Notes: generated from the letters alone by a model not told the origin. A stretch of 64,000 nucleotides of DNA from MGBC163016 sp964649145 (GCA_964649145.1 CAZYOQ010000005.1:1-64000); one strand, 5' to 3'. Counted from the stretch's first letter, positions 9,012 through 17,535 are shown. Translations and numbers: made by a program.

Positions 9012-10580
9012 ATGGATAAAACCCTGAACGATAAATGGCTGGATGTTTGCAATAAGGTTTGCACATATGATGATGTAAACATTCCCCAGTTCAAGGCATT
9101 CATAGATCGCATCCTCCCACAGGCAATGAGCGATGGATTTTTACTCGCAACTGTTCAAAGTGAATTTTTAAAGAAACGTATAGAAAAAGATTATCTTTCG
9201 GTTATAAATCGAGCACTTGAAGATTTATATAAAGTTCCCTTCCTGGTAGAAATTGATGTTGACCCTAACCAGGACGCCCAGACTATCTCTACCTCTCAAA
9301 GTTTGCAAGAAGGCTCTTTTTCTACTGAAAATAGTCCTGTATCACCCGATAATATTTTCGTGGAGCGGGCAGACATAACACATAAAAGCGATAGTAATAA
9401 TTTATCCAGTAAAAGCGAGTTTTATAATGAAAATAGTCAAAGATCTCAAATAGAATCACTTTCTAGTGGTGGCATTGAAGATGGCAATAATATTGAAATA
9501 TCTCCTGTTCAAAACGTAAATAACAGTATTTTTTCAAGCCTAACATTCGAAACCTTTGTTATAGGCGAATCAAATCGCATGGCTTATTCAATGGCTGTAC
9601 AAGTAGCCGAGATGCCTGGCTCTAACCCTTTCAACCCACTGTTTATCCATGGGAAAAGCGGGCTTGGTAAAACTCACCTTATGCGAGCCATCCAAAATTA
9701 CGTCAACGAGACGCGTCCTGAACTTAAAACGGTGTATGCCGACTCCGAAGAATTAGTGAATAGCTATACCGAGGCAAGCCTCACTCGCGATATTAATAAA
9801 TCAAGCTACAACAACTTTAAAAAACGCTATGAAAGCGCCGATATTCTACTTATCGACGACGTACAGTTCTTCCAGGGAAAATCTGGAACATTAGATATAT
9901 TCTTTCAGATTTTTAATAAGCTTATTAATCAAGGAAAACAAATTGTTCTTTCTGCCGATCGTGCGCCTAAAAACATTGATGTTGAAGAACGATATAAAAC
10001 CCGCTTTATGCAAGGCGGCACTATTGATATTCAACCACCGGAAGTCGAAACTAAGCTCGCTATAGTAAAAAGCTATATCAATGAATATAAGTCATCCTAC
10101 CCTGCCTTTGATTTTCTTATACCTGAAGACGTACAAATGTATATCGCTGAAAATTCCGGGTCTAATATTCGAGTGCTTAAAGGTGCTGTTAATAAGGTTG
10201 TCTACACAGTCACAATTGAAAAAATGGAAAACATTAATGTTGCCGATGTAAAAGTGCTGCTTGAAAACCATTTTTCTCAAGGAATGTCAAGAAATGTGAC
10301 AATTGAAGACATTCAACATGAAGTTGAAAATTATTACAAAATTAAACATTCCGATATGGTTGGAAATAGTAGATCGCGAGAAATTGCTTTCCCAAGACAG
10401 ATAGCAATGTATTTATGTAAACGTATGCTTGACTCCACTTTTAACAGTATTGCTAAAAAATTTAATCGTGACCATTCAACAGCTATGCACTCTATAGGTA
10501 AGATAGAAAACATGCTTCTTTCAAACCGCGACCTTCAAGAAGAAATAGAAAATCTCGAAAAAATAATTAATGAACTTTAA
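9012..10580 (+). CDS. dnaA: Chromosomal replication initiator DnaA
   Basis: AAA+ initiator that binds DnaA boxes and opens the origin. Domain I (1-80) is followed by a long variable linker rich in Asn, Ser and Glu (about 85-175). The AAA+ core has Walker A GKSGLGKTH (about 212-220) and Walker B LLIDDVQFF. Domain IV ends with the DnaA-box-binding signature NRDHSTAMHSI (about 485-495). At 522 residues it is slightly longer than average because of the linker. The codons are strikingly A/T-rich. It follows the GHKL-wHTH gene after 32 bp and is followed by a 395-bp AT-rich gap. Confidence 0.97.
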   Translation: MDKTLNDKWLDVCNKVCTYDDVNIPQFKAFIDRILPQAMSDGFLLATVQSEFLKKRIEKDYLSVINRALEDLYKVPFLVEIDVDPNQDAQTISTSQSLQEGSFSTENSPVSPDNIFVERADITHKSDSNNLSSKSEFYNENSQRSQIESLSSGGIEDGNNIEISPVQNVNNSIFSSLTFETFVIGESNRMAYSMAVQVAEMPGSNPFNPLFIHGKSGLGKTHLMRAIQNYVNETRPELKTVYADSEELVNSYTEASLTRDINKSSYNNFKKRYESADILLIDDVQFFQGKSGTLDIFFQIFNKLINQGKQIVLSADRAPKNIDVEERYKTRFMQGGTIDIQPPEVETKLAIVKSYINEYKSSYPAFDFLIPEDVQMYIAENSGSNIRVLKGAVNKVVYTVTIEKMENINVADVKVLLENHFSQGMSRNVTIEDIQHEVENYYKIKHSDMVGNSRSREIAFPRQIAMYLCKRMLDSTFNSIAKKFNRDHSTAMHSIGKIENMLLSNRDLQEEIENLEKIINEL

Positions 10581-10975
10581 TCTCTACCTTTAAAACTGTT
10601 CTAAATAAGTTTAATCACGGATTAAAAACAGTTGAAAACTAAGCTGTTTTTCAACCTAAAATTTCAAACAGGGTTTACATGTGGAATCAAAGAACACTTT
10701 ATCTACTGTTTAAAACGAAATAAAATCTCTATATACACGGATAATTCTTAAGTTTTCCTTTTTTCAACATGAATTATTAATATTTTTATTTTAAAAACCA
10801 ATCTAAAAGGAACCAAATACCTCTTCCAAGTAATGTTTAAAACTCCTTATATCCCTTAGTTAGATATTTAAAGGAAACAATAAAAAAGAAAAAGAAGAAA
10901 AATCTTAGCCACATAAGCAAGATTCGATATATACTTTCAAAGTTACTCTATCGTTAAACTAAAGGAAACTTCAAA
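10581..10975. other. AT-rich gap between dnaA and rpmH
   Basis: No gene is seen in these 395 bp. A short dyad, GTTGAAAA at 10631-10638 paired with TTTTCAAC at 10648-10655, may mark the end of the dnaA transcript. The rest is A/T-rich, with a poly-purine stretch near 10871-10901. No exact DnaA box was found, only the poor match TGTGGAATC at 10680-10688. It should contain the promoter and leader of rpmH-rnpA, and could be a second origin element as in bipartite Bacillus-type origins, but no direct sign supports that. Confidence 0.5.
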
Positions 10976-11110
10976 ATGAAACGTACTTATCAACCTAACA
11001 ATCGTAAACGTGCAAAATGCCATGGTTTCCGTTCACGTATGGCAACAAGCGGCGGCAGAGCAGTCCTTTCAAGAAGGCGTGCAAAAGGACGTAACCGCCT
11101 CTGTGTTTAG
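10976..11110 (+). CDS. rpmH: 50S ribosomal protein L34
   Basis: A 44-residue, very basic protein starting MKRTYQPNNRKRAK, then HGFRSRMAT, and ending in an RRAKGR segment: the L34 signature. The ATG follows AAAGGAAAC. L34 sits on the surface of the large subunit near the 5' end of 23S rRNA. It heads the conserved rpmH-rnpA-yidD-yidC-jag cluster, with rnpA nine bases downstream. Confidence 0.97.
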   Translation: MKRTYQPNNRKRAKCHGFRSRMATSGGRAVLSRRRAKGRNRLCV

Positions 11111-11119
11111 AAAGATAAT

Positions 11120-11473
11120 ATGTTGGATACTATAAAATCCAACAAAGAAATTTCTGAATTATTTTCAAGCGGTCTTAGAAAATCTAATAGATACGCAAGT
11201 TTTCTTTATATCGAAAAAGGCCGTCTAACTAAGCCTTCTTACAAACACGACCAATATGGTCGTGTTGCTTTTATAGCAGGTAAGAAAAATGGGAATGCTG
11301 TATGGCGAAATTCCGCTAAACGAAGATTGAGAGAGATTTATAGAGCAAATATAGATAAGGCAGAAAAGATAGATCTTTTACTTATCGCTAAACCATCAAT
11401 AATGAAAGATTCTTTTCACGAGGTTCTTCAAACATGTACTAAAACATTCAAGGAAATTAATGATGGGCGGTAG
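11120..11473 (+). CDS. rnpA: Ribonuclease P protein component
   Basis: Protein subunit of RNase P, which matures tRNA 5' ends with the RNA subunit (not in this window). At 117 residues it has the family size. The RNA-binding motif appears as WRNSAKRRLREIYR near the middle, close to the RNRxKRxxRE consensus, and the C-terminal part has the DLLLIAKPS strand. It starts nine bases after rpmH and its last 14 bases overlap the start of yidD, suggesting translational coupling. Confidence 0.93.
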   Translation: MLDTIKSNKEISELFSSGLRKSNRYASFLYIEKGRLTKPSYKHDQYGRVAFIAGKKNGNAVWRNSAKRRLREIYRANIDKAEKIDLLLIAKPSIMKDSFHEVLQTCTKTFKEINDGR

Positions 11474-11744
11474 TAGTAAAAAAATAAAGGATATTCTATC
11501 TTTTCTTAAAAAAATTCCTTCAAAAATGGCGATGATTGTAATCCTTTTTTATAGAAGGTGTATCTCTCCATTAACCCCATCTTCGTGCAGGTTCTATCCT
11601 ACTTGTTCAGAATATGGCTTAGAGGCGTTTAAAAGATTTGGTTTTATTAAAGGTTTTAAATTAACCTTTAAGCGAATTTTGAAATGTCATCCAAAAGGGC
11701 CATATGGATATGACCCTGTACCAGATAAAATAGACAAAAAATGA
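11460..11744 (+). CDS. yidD: Membrane protein insertion efficiency factor YidD
   Basis: Small membrane-associated protein of the YidD/DUF37 family thought to help YidC-dependent insertion. It contains the family core FYRRCISPLTPSSCRFYPTC followed by SEYGLEAFKRFG and CHPKGPYGYDPVP. The 94 residues include a basic N-terminal leader (about 1-20). The ATG lies inside the 3' end of rnpA, and yidC follows after 50 bp. The conserved cysteines are present. Confidence 0.95.
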   Translation: MMGGSSKKIKDILSFLKKIPSKMAMIVILFYRRCISPLTPSSCRFYPTCSEYGLEAFKRFGFIKGFKLTFKRILKCHPKGPYGYDPVPDKIDKK

Positions 11745-11794
11745 TTTATCACAGCTAAAGTAGCTGTTAAGAGCTGCGGGAGGATCACAGCAAT

Positions 11795-12571
11795 ATGTGG
11801 GATATTATTTTAAGAGCCGTTTTCGCGGTTATACAGTTTTTTGAGAGTTTCTGCCAAGACTGGGGTCTGGCAATCATTATAGTTACCATAATTTTTAGAA
11901 TTCTGGTTTCCCCGCTAATGCATAAACAGGCGAAATCTAATTACCAGATGCAAAAAATCCAACCAAAATTACAAAAAATTCAAGAGAAATATGCAGATGA
12001 CCAGGTTCGCATGAACCAAGAGATGCAGAAACTCTACGCTGAAGCTAAGTTTAACCCGCTAATGGGTTGTTTACCAATGCTTTTACAAATGCCTATTTTT
12101 ATTGCTTTATTTCAGGTTTTGCGTAATATTCAGAATTATTCATCAGATGAAGTTTTAAGTTTCTATGGAATAATTCCAGATATTACTCAAACACCATCAG
12201 GTGCTTTTCAAGAAGGATTTGGAACATTTGTTCCATTTTTAATTCTTATGATTATTTTTGCTGGTGCTACTTTCTTCCCAATGATTCAACAGCAACTTAA
12301 AAATAAAGACAATAAACAAAGAAATCAAACGCTTATCATGGGTGTAATAATGACCATCTTTATGCTTTGGATATCTTGGGGTTCCCCTGCAGGAGTCCTT
12401 CTTTTCTGGGGTATCTCTTCATTAATAGGTATTGGTCAGAATCAATTCTCGATGATGCGTATGCGTAGAGTAGATGCTAATGAAGAAGCTGCGCGAGCAT
12501 TAGAGGCTAAGCCTATTGAAGTTGAGGTTGTAAGGAAAGTAAAAAAGAAAAAGCCTACAAAGAAGCGTTAA
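11795..12571 (+). CDS. yidC: Membrane protein insertase YidC/Oxa1
   Basis: Inserts and folds membrane proteins alone or with SecYEG. Short Gram-positive-type protein (258 residues) with a first membrane segment at about 22-42 carrying the groove arginine in IIFRILVSPLM. A cytoplasmic coiled-coil hairpin (QMQKIQPKLQKIQEKY) follows, then FNPLMGCLPMLLQMPIFIALF and two further membrane regions. The tail is basic (KVKKKKPTKKR), as expected for ribosome contact. No lipobox is evident. GGGAGG lies upstream of the ATG. Confidence 0.95.
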   Translation: MWDIILRAVFAVIQFFESFCQDWGLAIIIVTIIFRILVSPLMHKQAKSNYQMQKIQPKLQKIQEKYADDQVRMNQEMQKLYAEAKFNPLMGCLPMLLQMPIFIALFQVLRNIQNYSSDEVLSFYGIIPDITQTPSGAFQEGFGTFVPFLILMIIFAGATFFPMIQQQLKNKDNKQRNQTLIMGVIMTIFMLWISWGSPAGVLLFWGISSLIGIGQNQFSMMRMRRVDANEEAARALEAKPIEVEVVRKVKKKKPTKKR

Positions 12572-12627
12572 ATAATAATTTACATAAACATATTGAGATT
12601 TTTCTCAATTATTTATAAGGAGTCAAA

Positions 12628-13185
12628 ATGTCAGAAGAAGATATTAATAACGAAGATCTTATTAATGATGAAGAAATTAAAGAAGTAGATGAAATTGAAG
12701 ATCAATCTATTAGTGATGTTGATATTGACGAGATAGCAGATGTTTCAATAGAAGTTCTTCAAACCATTTTAAAAGCTTTTGATGTTGGAGAAATAACAAT
12801 CGATGAATACGAAGGTGACGAGCAAGAGTTAATTCTTGATATTACAGGAGAAGACCTTGCTGTTTTAATTGGTAGGCATGGGAGAACACTAAATGCTATC
12901 CAATCTCTTGTTAGCGCTATTGTAAGAAAAAGAATTGGATTCAGATATCCTATTGTCGTTGATATTGAGGGATATAAAAATCGACAACGTGAAAGATTAG
13001 AGTCTATTGCAAATAATTCTGCTCACCGCGCTGTAGCTCAATCAAAGAAGATAAGTCTTCAACCAATGTCACCATATGAAAGAAGAATTATTCATATAAC
13101 ATTAAAAGACAATCCTGAAGTGGACACAGAATCTGAAGGAACAGGGCCTCAAAGACATGTAGTTATAATACCTCTTACCCATTAA
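12628..13185 (+). CDS. jag: RNA-binding protein KhpB/Jag (KH and R3H domains)
   Basis: 185 residues. The acidic N-terminus (1-45) is followed by a KH domain with the G-x-x-G loop in LIGRHGRTLNAIQSLV and an R3H domain with YERRIIHITLKD near the end. Family members bind RNA and influence cell division and envelope growth; the name comes from the spoIIIJ-associated position after yidC, seen here as well. The usual N-terminal Jag_N domain is missing or unrecognisable. AAGGAG precedes the ATG. It is convergent with rsmG, with a shared terminator between them. Confidence 0.9.
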   Translation: MSEEDINNEDLINDEEIKEVDEIEDQSISDVDIDEIADVSIEVLQTILKAFDVGEITIDEYEGDEQELILDITGEDLAVLIGRHGRTLNAIQSLVSAIVRKRIGFRYPIVVDIEGYKNRQRERLESIANNSAHRAVAQSKKISLQPMSPYERRIIHITLKDNPEVDTESEGTGPQRHVVIIPLTH

Positions 13186-13189
13186 GCAT

Positions 13190-13212
13190 AAAGCCCGCAG
13201 CTAGCGGGCTTT
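13190..13212. terminator. Bidirectional terminator between jag and rsmG
   Basis: AAAGCCCGC pairs with GCGGGCTTT around a short AGCTA loop, a nine-base-pair stem. T-rich sequence follows on the plus strand (TTTAATTTTT), and A-rich sequence on the left gives a weak T tract for the other strand. It overlaps the rsmG stop. Confidence 0.85.
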
Positions 13213-13879
13213 AATTTTTATAAGGACGTTTTTGTGCCATGCCTACTCTTCTAGGTAATTTAATTTCAGGTTCTTTAAACTTTTCAAAAACATACACTTT
13301 ACGAAATACACTACTGTCACTTAAGGAATAATCTCTTTCTTTGACTAGCTGCATTCCTAGTTTATATTCCAAAGAAGGATTATAAAAAGTTTTCTCTTCA
13401 TGCGATTTTAAAGCAATCAAGTGTCCATTAAGTTTCAATAAAGGAGAAGCTAGCTCGAGTACTGAGGGTAATTTAGCAAGACCCTTTGCTGTTAGTACAC
13501 TAAAACTACTTGGTGATTCAAGAGCAAGTTCCTCTATTCTTTTATCATATGTGCTTATATTAGAAACATTCAGTTCATTGATAATATTCTGTATAGCATT
13601 CATTTTTTTAGAAACCGAATCTATTAAAATAGTTTTTCTTTTAGATGCTATAGCTAACGGCACTCCAGGAAAGCCACCACCTGATCCTAAATCTCCATAC
13701 AATCCATCAGGCGCTTCATCTAACTCTTGTAATACAGATATAGAATCTTCTAAAAGAAGAACTTTTGCTTCATTAAAATCTACTATATTGGTTAGATTGA
13801 TTGTTTTATTAACCTCTAAAACTTTTCTTAAATATTCTTCTGTTGTTTTATCTATTAATCTAGTAATATCTTTACCCAT
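13211..13879 (-). CDS. rsmG: 16S rRNA (guanine-N7) methyltransferase RsmG
   Basis: Methylates G527 (E. coli numbering) of 16S rRNA using SAM. The SAM-binding motif is GDLGSGGGFPGVPLAI. The ATG at 13879 is chosen because AGAGGA lies six bases upstream. An upstream in-frame ATG at 13909 would add ten residues beginning MFHVKH, but those codons are the parS palindrome, so that start is probably an artefact. The 222 residues fit the family. It is placed next to parAB and convergent with jag, a common origin neighbourhood. Confidence 0.93.
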   Translation of the reverse strand: MGKDITRLIDKTTEEYLRKVLEVNKTINLTNIVDFNEAKVLLLEDSISVLQELDEAPDGLYGDLGSGGGFPGVPLAIASKRKTILIDSVSKKMNAIQNIINELNVSNISTYDKRIEELALESPSSFSVLTAKGLAKLPSVLELASPLLKLNGHLIALKSHEEKTFYNPSLEYKLGMQLVKERDYSLSDSSVFRKVYVFEKFKEPEIKLPRRVGMAQKRPYKN

Positions 13880-13892
13880 GAAATGTCCTCTA

Positions 13893-13908
13893 TGTTTCAC
13901 GTGAAACA
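13893..13908. promoter_or_regulatory. parS centromere site 1
   Basis: Perfect 16-bp palindrome TGTTTCACGTGAAACA, the conserved ParB-binding site, in the rsmG leader just upstream of its preferred start. Confidence 0.95.
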
Positions 13909-13949
13909 TTCTTTGATAATCAAATATCTGTTCTGGTAATCACTTATGG

Positions 13950-13965
13950 TGTTTCACGTGAAACA
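13950..13965. promoter_or_regulatory. parS centromere site 2
   Basis: Second perfect TGTTTCACGTGAAACA, 57 bp from the first, in the rsmG-parA intergenic region and 43 bp before parA. Confidence 0.95.
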
Positions 13966-14007
13966 TTATAAGTTAAACATATTAAACACAGCTTAAAAGG
14001 AGGATAT

Positions 14008-14865
14008 ATGAGCCAGAGCGATAGTTGGGTTTCTCATAGCGGATATGATAACAACCAGGTTTTTATTCGTGAACGAGATCCTAAACACACAAAAATTATT
14101 TCTATAATCAACCAAAAAGGCGGTGTAGGGAAATCTACTACTGCTATTAATTTAGTTTCTGCTTTATCTGAGAAAGGTAAAAAAGTCTTACTTATTGATC
14201 TTGATCCTCAAGGAAACTCAACAAGTGGCTTAGGAATCAATAAAGCCGGTATAAATTACTGTATCTATGATGTTTTACTTGCAGACTTCCCAGCAGAAAA
14301 AGCTCTTATTAAAAAGAAAATTAATATAGATAAAAAGCGCATTAGTTTTGATCTAATGCCTTCAACTATTAATTTAGCAGGAGCCGAAGTTGAGCTTGTT
14401 AATGAAATGGCTCGTGAAAATCGTCTTAAAGACTCAATAAAGAATCTTATTGGAAGATATGAATATATCTTTATTGATTGTCCTCCATCTTTAGGACTTT
14501 TAACTCTTAATGCTTTGGTTGCTGCAGATTCCTTATTAATTCCAATCCAATGTGAATTCTATGCGCTTGAAGGTGTGACAAAACTTCTTGAATCAATGAA
14601 ACGTGTCAAAAGTCGTTTAAATCCTAACCTTGAGATATTTGGTGTTTTAATGACTATGTACGATGGAAGAACATCGCTTTCTAAACAAGTAGTTGAAGAA
14701 GTACGTAATTATTTTGGAGATGTTGTTTTTGAAACTCTAATACCGCGTAGTGTAAAAATTTCTGAAGCGCCAAGTTATGGTAAACCTATTAACGAGTATG
14801 AACCGCATGGTAAAGGTGCGGTTGCATATGATGAGCTTGCAAATGAGGTGATTCGTCGTGGCTAA
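14008..14865 (+). CDS. parA: Chromosome partitioning ATPase ParA (Soj)
   Basis: Deviant Walker A ATPase that moves ParB-parS complexes to segregate origins. The P-loop is NQKGGVGKSTT (about residues 35-45), followed by LLIDLDPQGNSTSGLG and FIDCPPSLGLLTLNAL. An N-terminal extension of about 27 residues precedes the core. The ATG has a strong AAGGAGG site seven bases upstream. Its last eight bases overlap parB. It is divergent from rsmG across two parS sites, which may also affect its promoter. Confidence 0.96.
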   Translation: MSQSDSWVSHSGYDNNQVFIRERDPKHTKIISIINQKGGVGKSTTAINLVSALSEKGKKVLLIDLDPQGNSTSGLGINKAGINYCIYDVLLADFPAEKALIKKKINIDKKRISFDLMPSTINLAGAEVELVNEMARENRLKDSIKNLIGRYEYIFIDCPPSLGLLTLNALVAADSLLIPIQCEFYALEGVTKLLESMKRVKSRLNPNLEIFGVLMTMYDGRTSLSKQVVEEVRNYFGDVVFETLIPRSVKISEAPSYGKPINEYEPHGKGAVAYDELANEVIRRG

Positions 14866-16060
14866 AAATACAAAAGGTGGGCTAGGCCGTGGAATTGGTT
14901 CACTAATGGGAAAACCTGAAGATGATATGTTCGTACAAGAACGAACAAGTAAACGTGACACAATGGTTTATAACGAACGAGAAGATATTGTTTATGAAAA
15001 GAATGATATAAAGCCTAATAATTTTGAAGCCACTGAAAACAATAATGAAGTCAAAGCTAATAAAGAAGATGTTTCACGTGAAACATCAGAGGAATCAAGC
15101 GAGTCTAAATCAAATAATGTAAGGATAGTAGGATTAACAAGTACAGGATCCTTTAGGCCTATTAATACAAAAGCAAGTGATAAAGAGAAATCAGAATCTA
15201 ATCTTCCGGTTGAAGATAAGGGAAGTATAGAAAAGCAAGATACTAAAAAGGTTTCAAGAGATGCATTTGACGTTAGTGATGCTGTATTAATCCAAGAAGT
15301 TTCAATTAACGATGTAGAGCCAAACCCCGACCAACCACGTACAAGCTTTAAGGAAGAAGATCTTAAAGAGCTTGCAGATTCTATAAAAAAGGAAGGTCTT
15401 ATCCAGCCTATTCTTGTAAGAAAGGTTGATGGTAAATACCAAATAATTGCTGGTGAACGTAGATGGCAGGCCAGCAAGCGTGCAGGACTAGAAAAAATTA
15501 CCGTCCAGATTAAAGACGTTGATGACGAGAAAGCTTTAGAGCTTGCATTAATTGAGAATATTCAAAGGTCGGATCTGAACCCTATAGAAGAGGCTTATGC
15601 TTATAAGCGTTTAATGGAAAAGAATCAGATGACGCAAGCAGATATTGCCCAAGCTGTTTCTAAGGGAAGGTCTACTATCGCAAATGCACTACGTTTACTC
15701 GAACTTCCCGAAGAAGCGCAAAAGCTTCTGTTTGATGAGGAAATTAGTGCAGGACATGCTCGCGCAATTTTATCTGTACCAACAAAAGAAGGTCGTTTAA
15801 AACTTACTGAAAAACTAATTGATAATAAGATGAGCGTGCGTGAGGTTGAAAATCTTGCAAGGCTTATGTCAAACAAGCCCTCGAAAAATACTAAGAGGGA
15901 GCCAGCTCCTTCAGTTTATAAGTCAGTCGCAAGATCACTTAAATCTTCGCTTGGCACCGATGTTAAAGTTAAATCTTCTGGAGGAAAAAATAGAATAGAG
16001 ATTACTTTTACAGATGAGAGTGATCTAGAACGCATTTTTGACTTAATTTCCCCAGAGTAA
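14858..16060 (+). CDS. parB: Chromosome partitioning protein ParB (Spo0J)
   Basis: CTP-dependent parS-binding clamp that spreads on DNA and recruits condensin. The basic N-terminus (GGLGRGIGSLMG) contacts ParA. A long low-complexity linker (about 25-145) precedes the ParB/Srx domain with IIAGERRWQASKRAGL and the IENIQRSDLNPIEEA segment, the helix-turn-helix (MTQADIAQAVSKGRSTIAN) and a C-terminal dimerisation domain. The start is GTG overlapping the end of parA. A parS site lies inside the gene, encoding VSRET in the linker. It is 400 residues long, longer than minimal ParB because of the linker. Confidence 0.95.
   Translation: MAKNTKGGLGRGIGSLMGKPEDDMFVQERTSKRDTMVYNEREDIVYEKNDIKPNNFEATENNNEVKANKEDVSRETSEESSESKSNNVRIVGLTSTGSFRPINTKASDKEKSESNLPVEDKGSIEKQDTKKVSRDAFDVSDAVLIQEVSINDVEPNPDQPRTSFKEEDLKELADSIKKEGLIQPILVRKVDGKYQIIAGERRWQASKRAGLEKITVQIKDVDDEKALELALIENIQRSDLNPIEEAYAYKRLMEKNQMTQADIAQAVSKGRSTIANALRLLELPEEAQKLLFDEEISAGHARAILSVPTKEGRLKLTEKLIDNKMSVREVENLARLMSNKPSKNTKREPAPSVYKSVARSLKSSLGTDVKVKSSGGKNRIEITFTDESDLERIFDLISPE
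15070..15085. promoter_or_regulatory. parS centromere site 3, inside parB
   Basis: Third perfect TGTTTCACGTGAAACA, in the linker-coding part of parB. Confidence 0.95.
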
Positions 16061-16163
16061 AAGGGTATTTCTAGAGTAAGCGCAAAATATTGGGTATCTG
16101 CTAGATCGTATCCACAACAAATTGATTTATAAAAGCAAGCTTATAGCGTTTGAAAAAGAAATA

Positions 16164-16203
16164 GCTCTGAATAAGCAGGCTCAATTGTCTGCTTATTCAG
16201 AGC
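16164..16203. terminator. Long hairpin after parB (possible terminator)
   Basis: GCTCTGAATAAGCAG pairs perfectly with CTGCTTATTCAGAGC (15 bp) around a ten-base loop. No T run follows at once; GTTTTTTAAATATT comes about 12 bases later. It lies between convergent parB and rlmN, so it may stop transcripts from either side. The rest of 16061-16290 shows no gene. Confidence 0.6.
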
Positions 16204-16290
16204 ATAAGACCGAAGAGTTTTTTAAATATTAAGACTTTTTTAGCGAAACTATGACAAACGCTATAAGACTTCCTTATAAGCCCTAAGATA

Positions 16291-17331
16291 TCAAGTAATT
16301 TTGTTTTTCAATTGGCCGCATGCAGCTGAAATGTTCGAACCACGTGATTTTCTGAGTGTTGTTTTTATGCCGTGGCTATTCAAAACCTTATTCCAGTGGT
16401 TGAAAGTTTTTTCATTAGGTGCTGAAAAAAGATCATCTTGCGTTTCATTATATTTAAGTAGATTTACATGAACATTCAAACCTTGACAAAAGTCAATTAA
16501 TGCTCCTTGTTCCTCAGGTGTGTCATTCACATCTTCTAACAGTAAGTATTCCAAGGTCACACGTCTACCTTTTAGCTCGTTATAGTGGCGTAAGGTGTTT
16601 TTTAATTGACTTAGCGTCTGGCTTGCGAGTTTCGGCATTATCAAGTTGCGCGTTGATTGGATAGCAGAGTGAAGAGACACAGCCAGCCTGAATTGTTCTG
16701 GTTCAGTTGCGAAGCGCTCTATTCCTTTCAAAATGCCTGATGTTGAAATTGTTATATGACGTGCCCCGATATTGAGCCCTGGGTCGGTATTCAGGTGACG
16801 AACAGCCTCTATAACAGCTTCGTAATTATTAAATGGCTCACCTTGACCCATTACGACAACATTACTAACTCGCTGCTTTATATCTCTTCCGACAGCTATA
16901 ACTTGGTCTACTATCTCTGCGGCTGTAAGATTTCGAGTGAAACCTTCGTGTCCAGTGGCACAAAACGCGCAAAGCATAGGGCATCCAACCTGGGAAGAGA
17001 CGCATACCGTTATACGATTGTTTTTATCATCAGAGCCGGCATTGTCGTTCATTGCAACAGTTTCTACTGTATTGCCGTCTTTAAGCTCGAAAAGGAATCG
17101 CTTGGTTCCATTGAAAGAATCTTGGGTAAACCGAACCTTAGAAGGCGAAATTGGAAATTTTTCAGAGAGTATCTTTCGCAAATTCTTTGGGAGATTTTGC
17201 ATCTCGTCATAAGAGCGAACATTATGCTTATGCAGCCATTCATATACTTGTTTGCCCCTGAATTTAGGCTGGCCTAAGTTTTGCATTAAATCTACAAGCT
17301 CTTCTTCGTTATAAGAGGTGATTTCCCTCAT
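16291..17331 (-). CDS. rlmN: Dual-specificity 23S rRNA/tRNA methyltransferase RlmN
   Basis: Radical SAM enzyme that methylates C2 of A2503 in 23S rRNA and A37 in some tRNAs. The [4Fe-4S] motif is CAFCATG (C-x3-C-x2-C with the preceding cysteine in CPMLCAFC), followed by the SAM-binding GQGEPFNNY. The C-terminal catalytic cysteine lies in ISAACGQL. The 346 residues match the family. It is a single-gene unit, convergent with parB and divergent from nrdD. Confidence 0.95.
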   Translation of the reverse strand: MREITSYNEEELVDLMQNLGQPKFRGKQVYEWLHKHNVRSYDEMQNLPKNLRKILSEKFPISPSKVRFTQDSFNGTKRFLFELKDGNTVETVAMNDNAGSDDKNNRITVCVSSQVGCPMLCAFCATGHEGFTRNLTAAEIVDQVIAVGRDIKQRVSNVVVMGQGEPFNNYEAVIEAVRHLNTDPGLNIGARHITISTSGILKGIERFATEPEQFRLAVSLHSAIQSTRNLIMPKLASQTLSQLKNTLRHYNELKGRRVTLEYLLLEDVNDTPEEQGALIDFCQGLNVHVNLLKYNETQDDLFSAPNEKTFNHWNKVLNSHGIKTTLRKSRGSNISAACGQLKNKIT

Positions 17332-17487
17332 GGCATCTCCTGTTAGGTTTCTTTTAAAAAGGGGCTAAATTTTAAATTAACACATCATATATTTCCGTCT
17401 GATCTTGCATATTTTGTAAAAAATTACGAATACCTTACTAAAGAAAATATTAATAAGAATTTCTATTGCAATTTAGATGCATGTTAA

Positions 17488-17503
17488 CTACTATATGTAC
17501 ACA
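17488..17503 (+). promoter_or_regulatory. NrdR box-like site, upstream copy
   Basis: The core CTATATGTAC partly matches the NrdR consensus acaCwAtATaTwGtgt. The call rests mainly on its position 32 bp (about three helical turns) before a nearly perfect box. Confidence 0.5.
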
Positions 17504-17519
17504 TGCTTAGATAGTGAAA

Positions 17520-17535
17520 ACACAATATATTGTAT
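17520..17535 (+). promoter_or_regulatory. NrdR box upstream of nrdD
   Basis: ACACAATATATTGTAT matches acaCwAtATaTwGtgt at 15 of 16 positions, 77 bp before nrdD. NrdR represses ribonucleotide reductase genes when dATP is plentiful and usually needs two boxes spaced by whole helical turns, as found here. Confidence 0.75.

Noticed and set aside
13880..13909. Longer RsmG start beginning MFHVKH
   Set aside because: These codons are the parS palindrome; a good ribosome-binding site supports the ATG at 13879.
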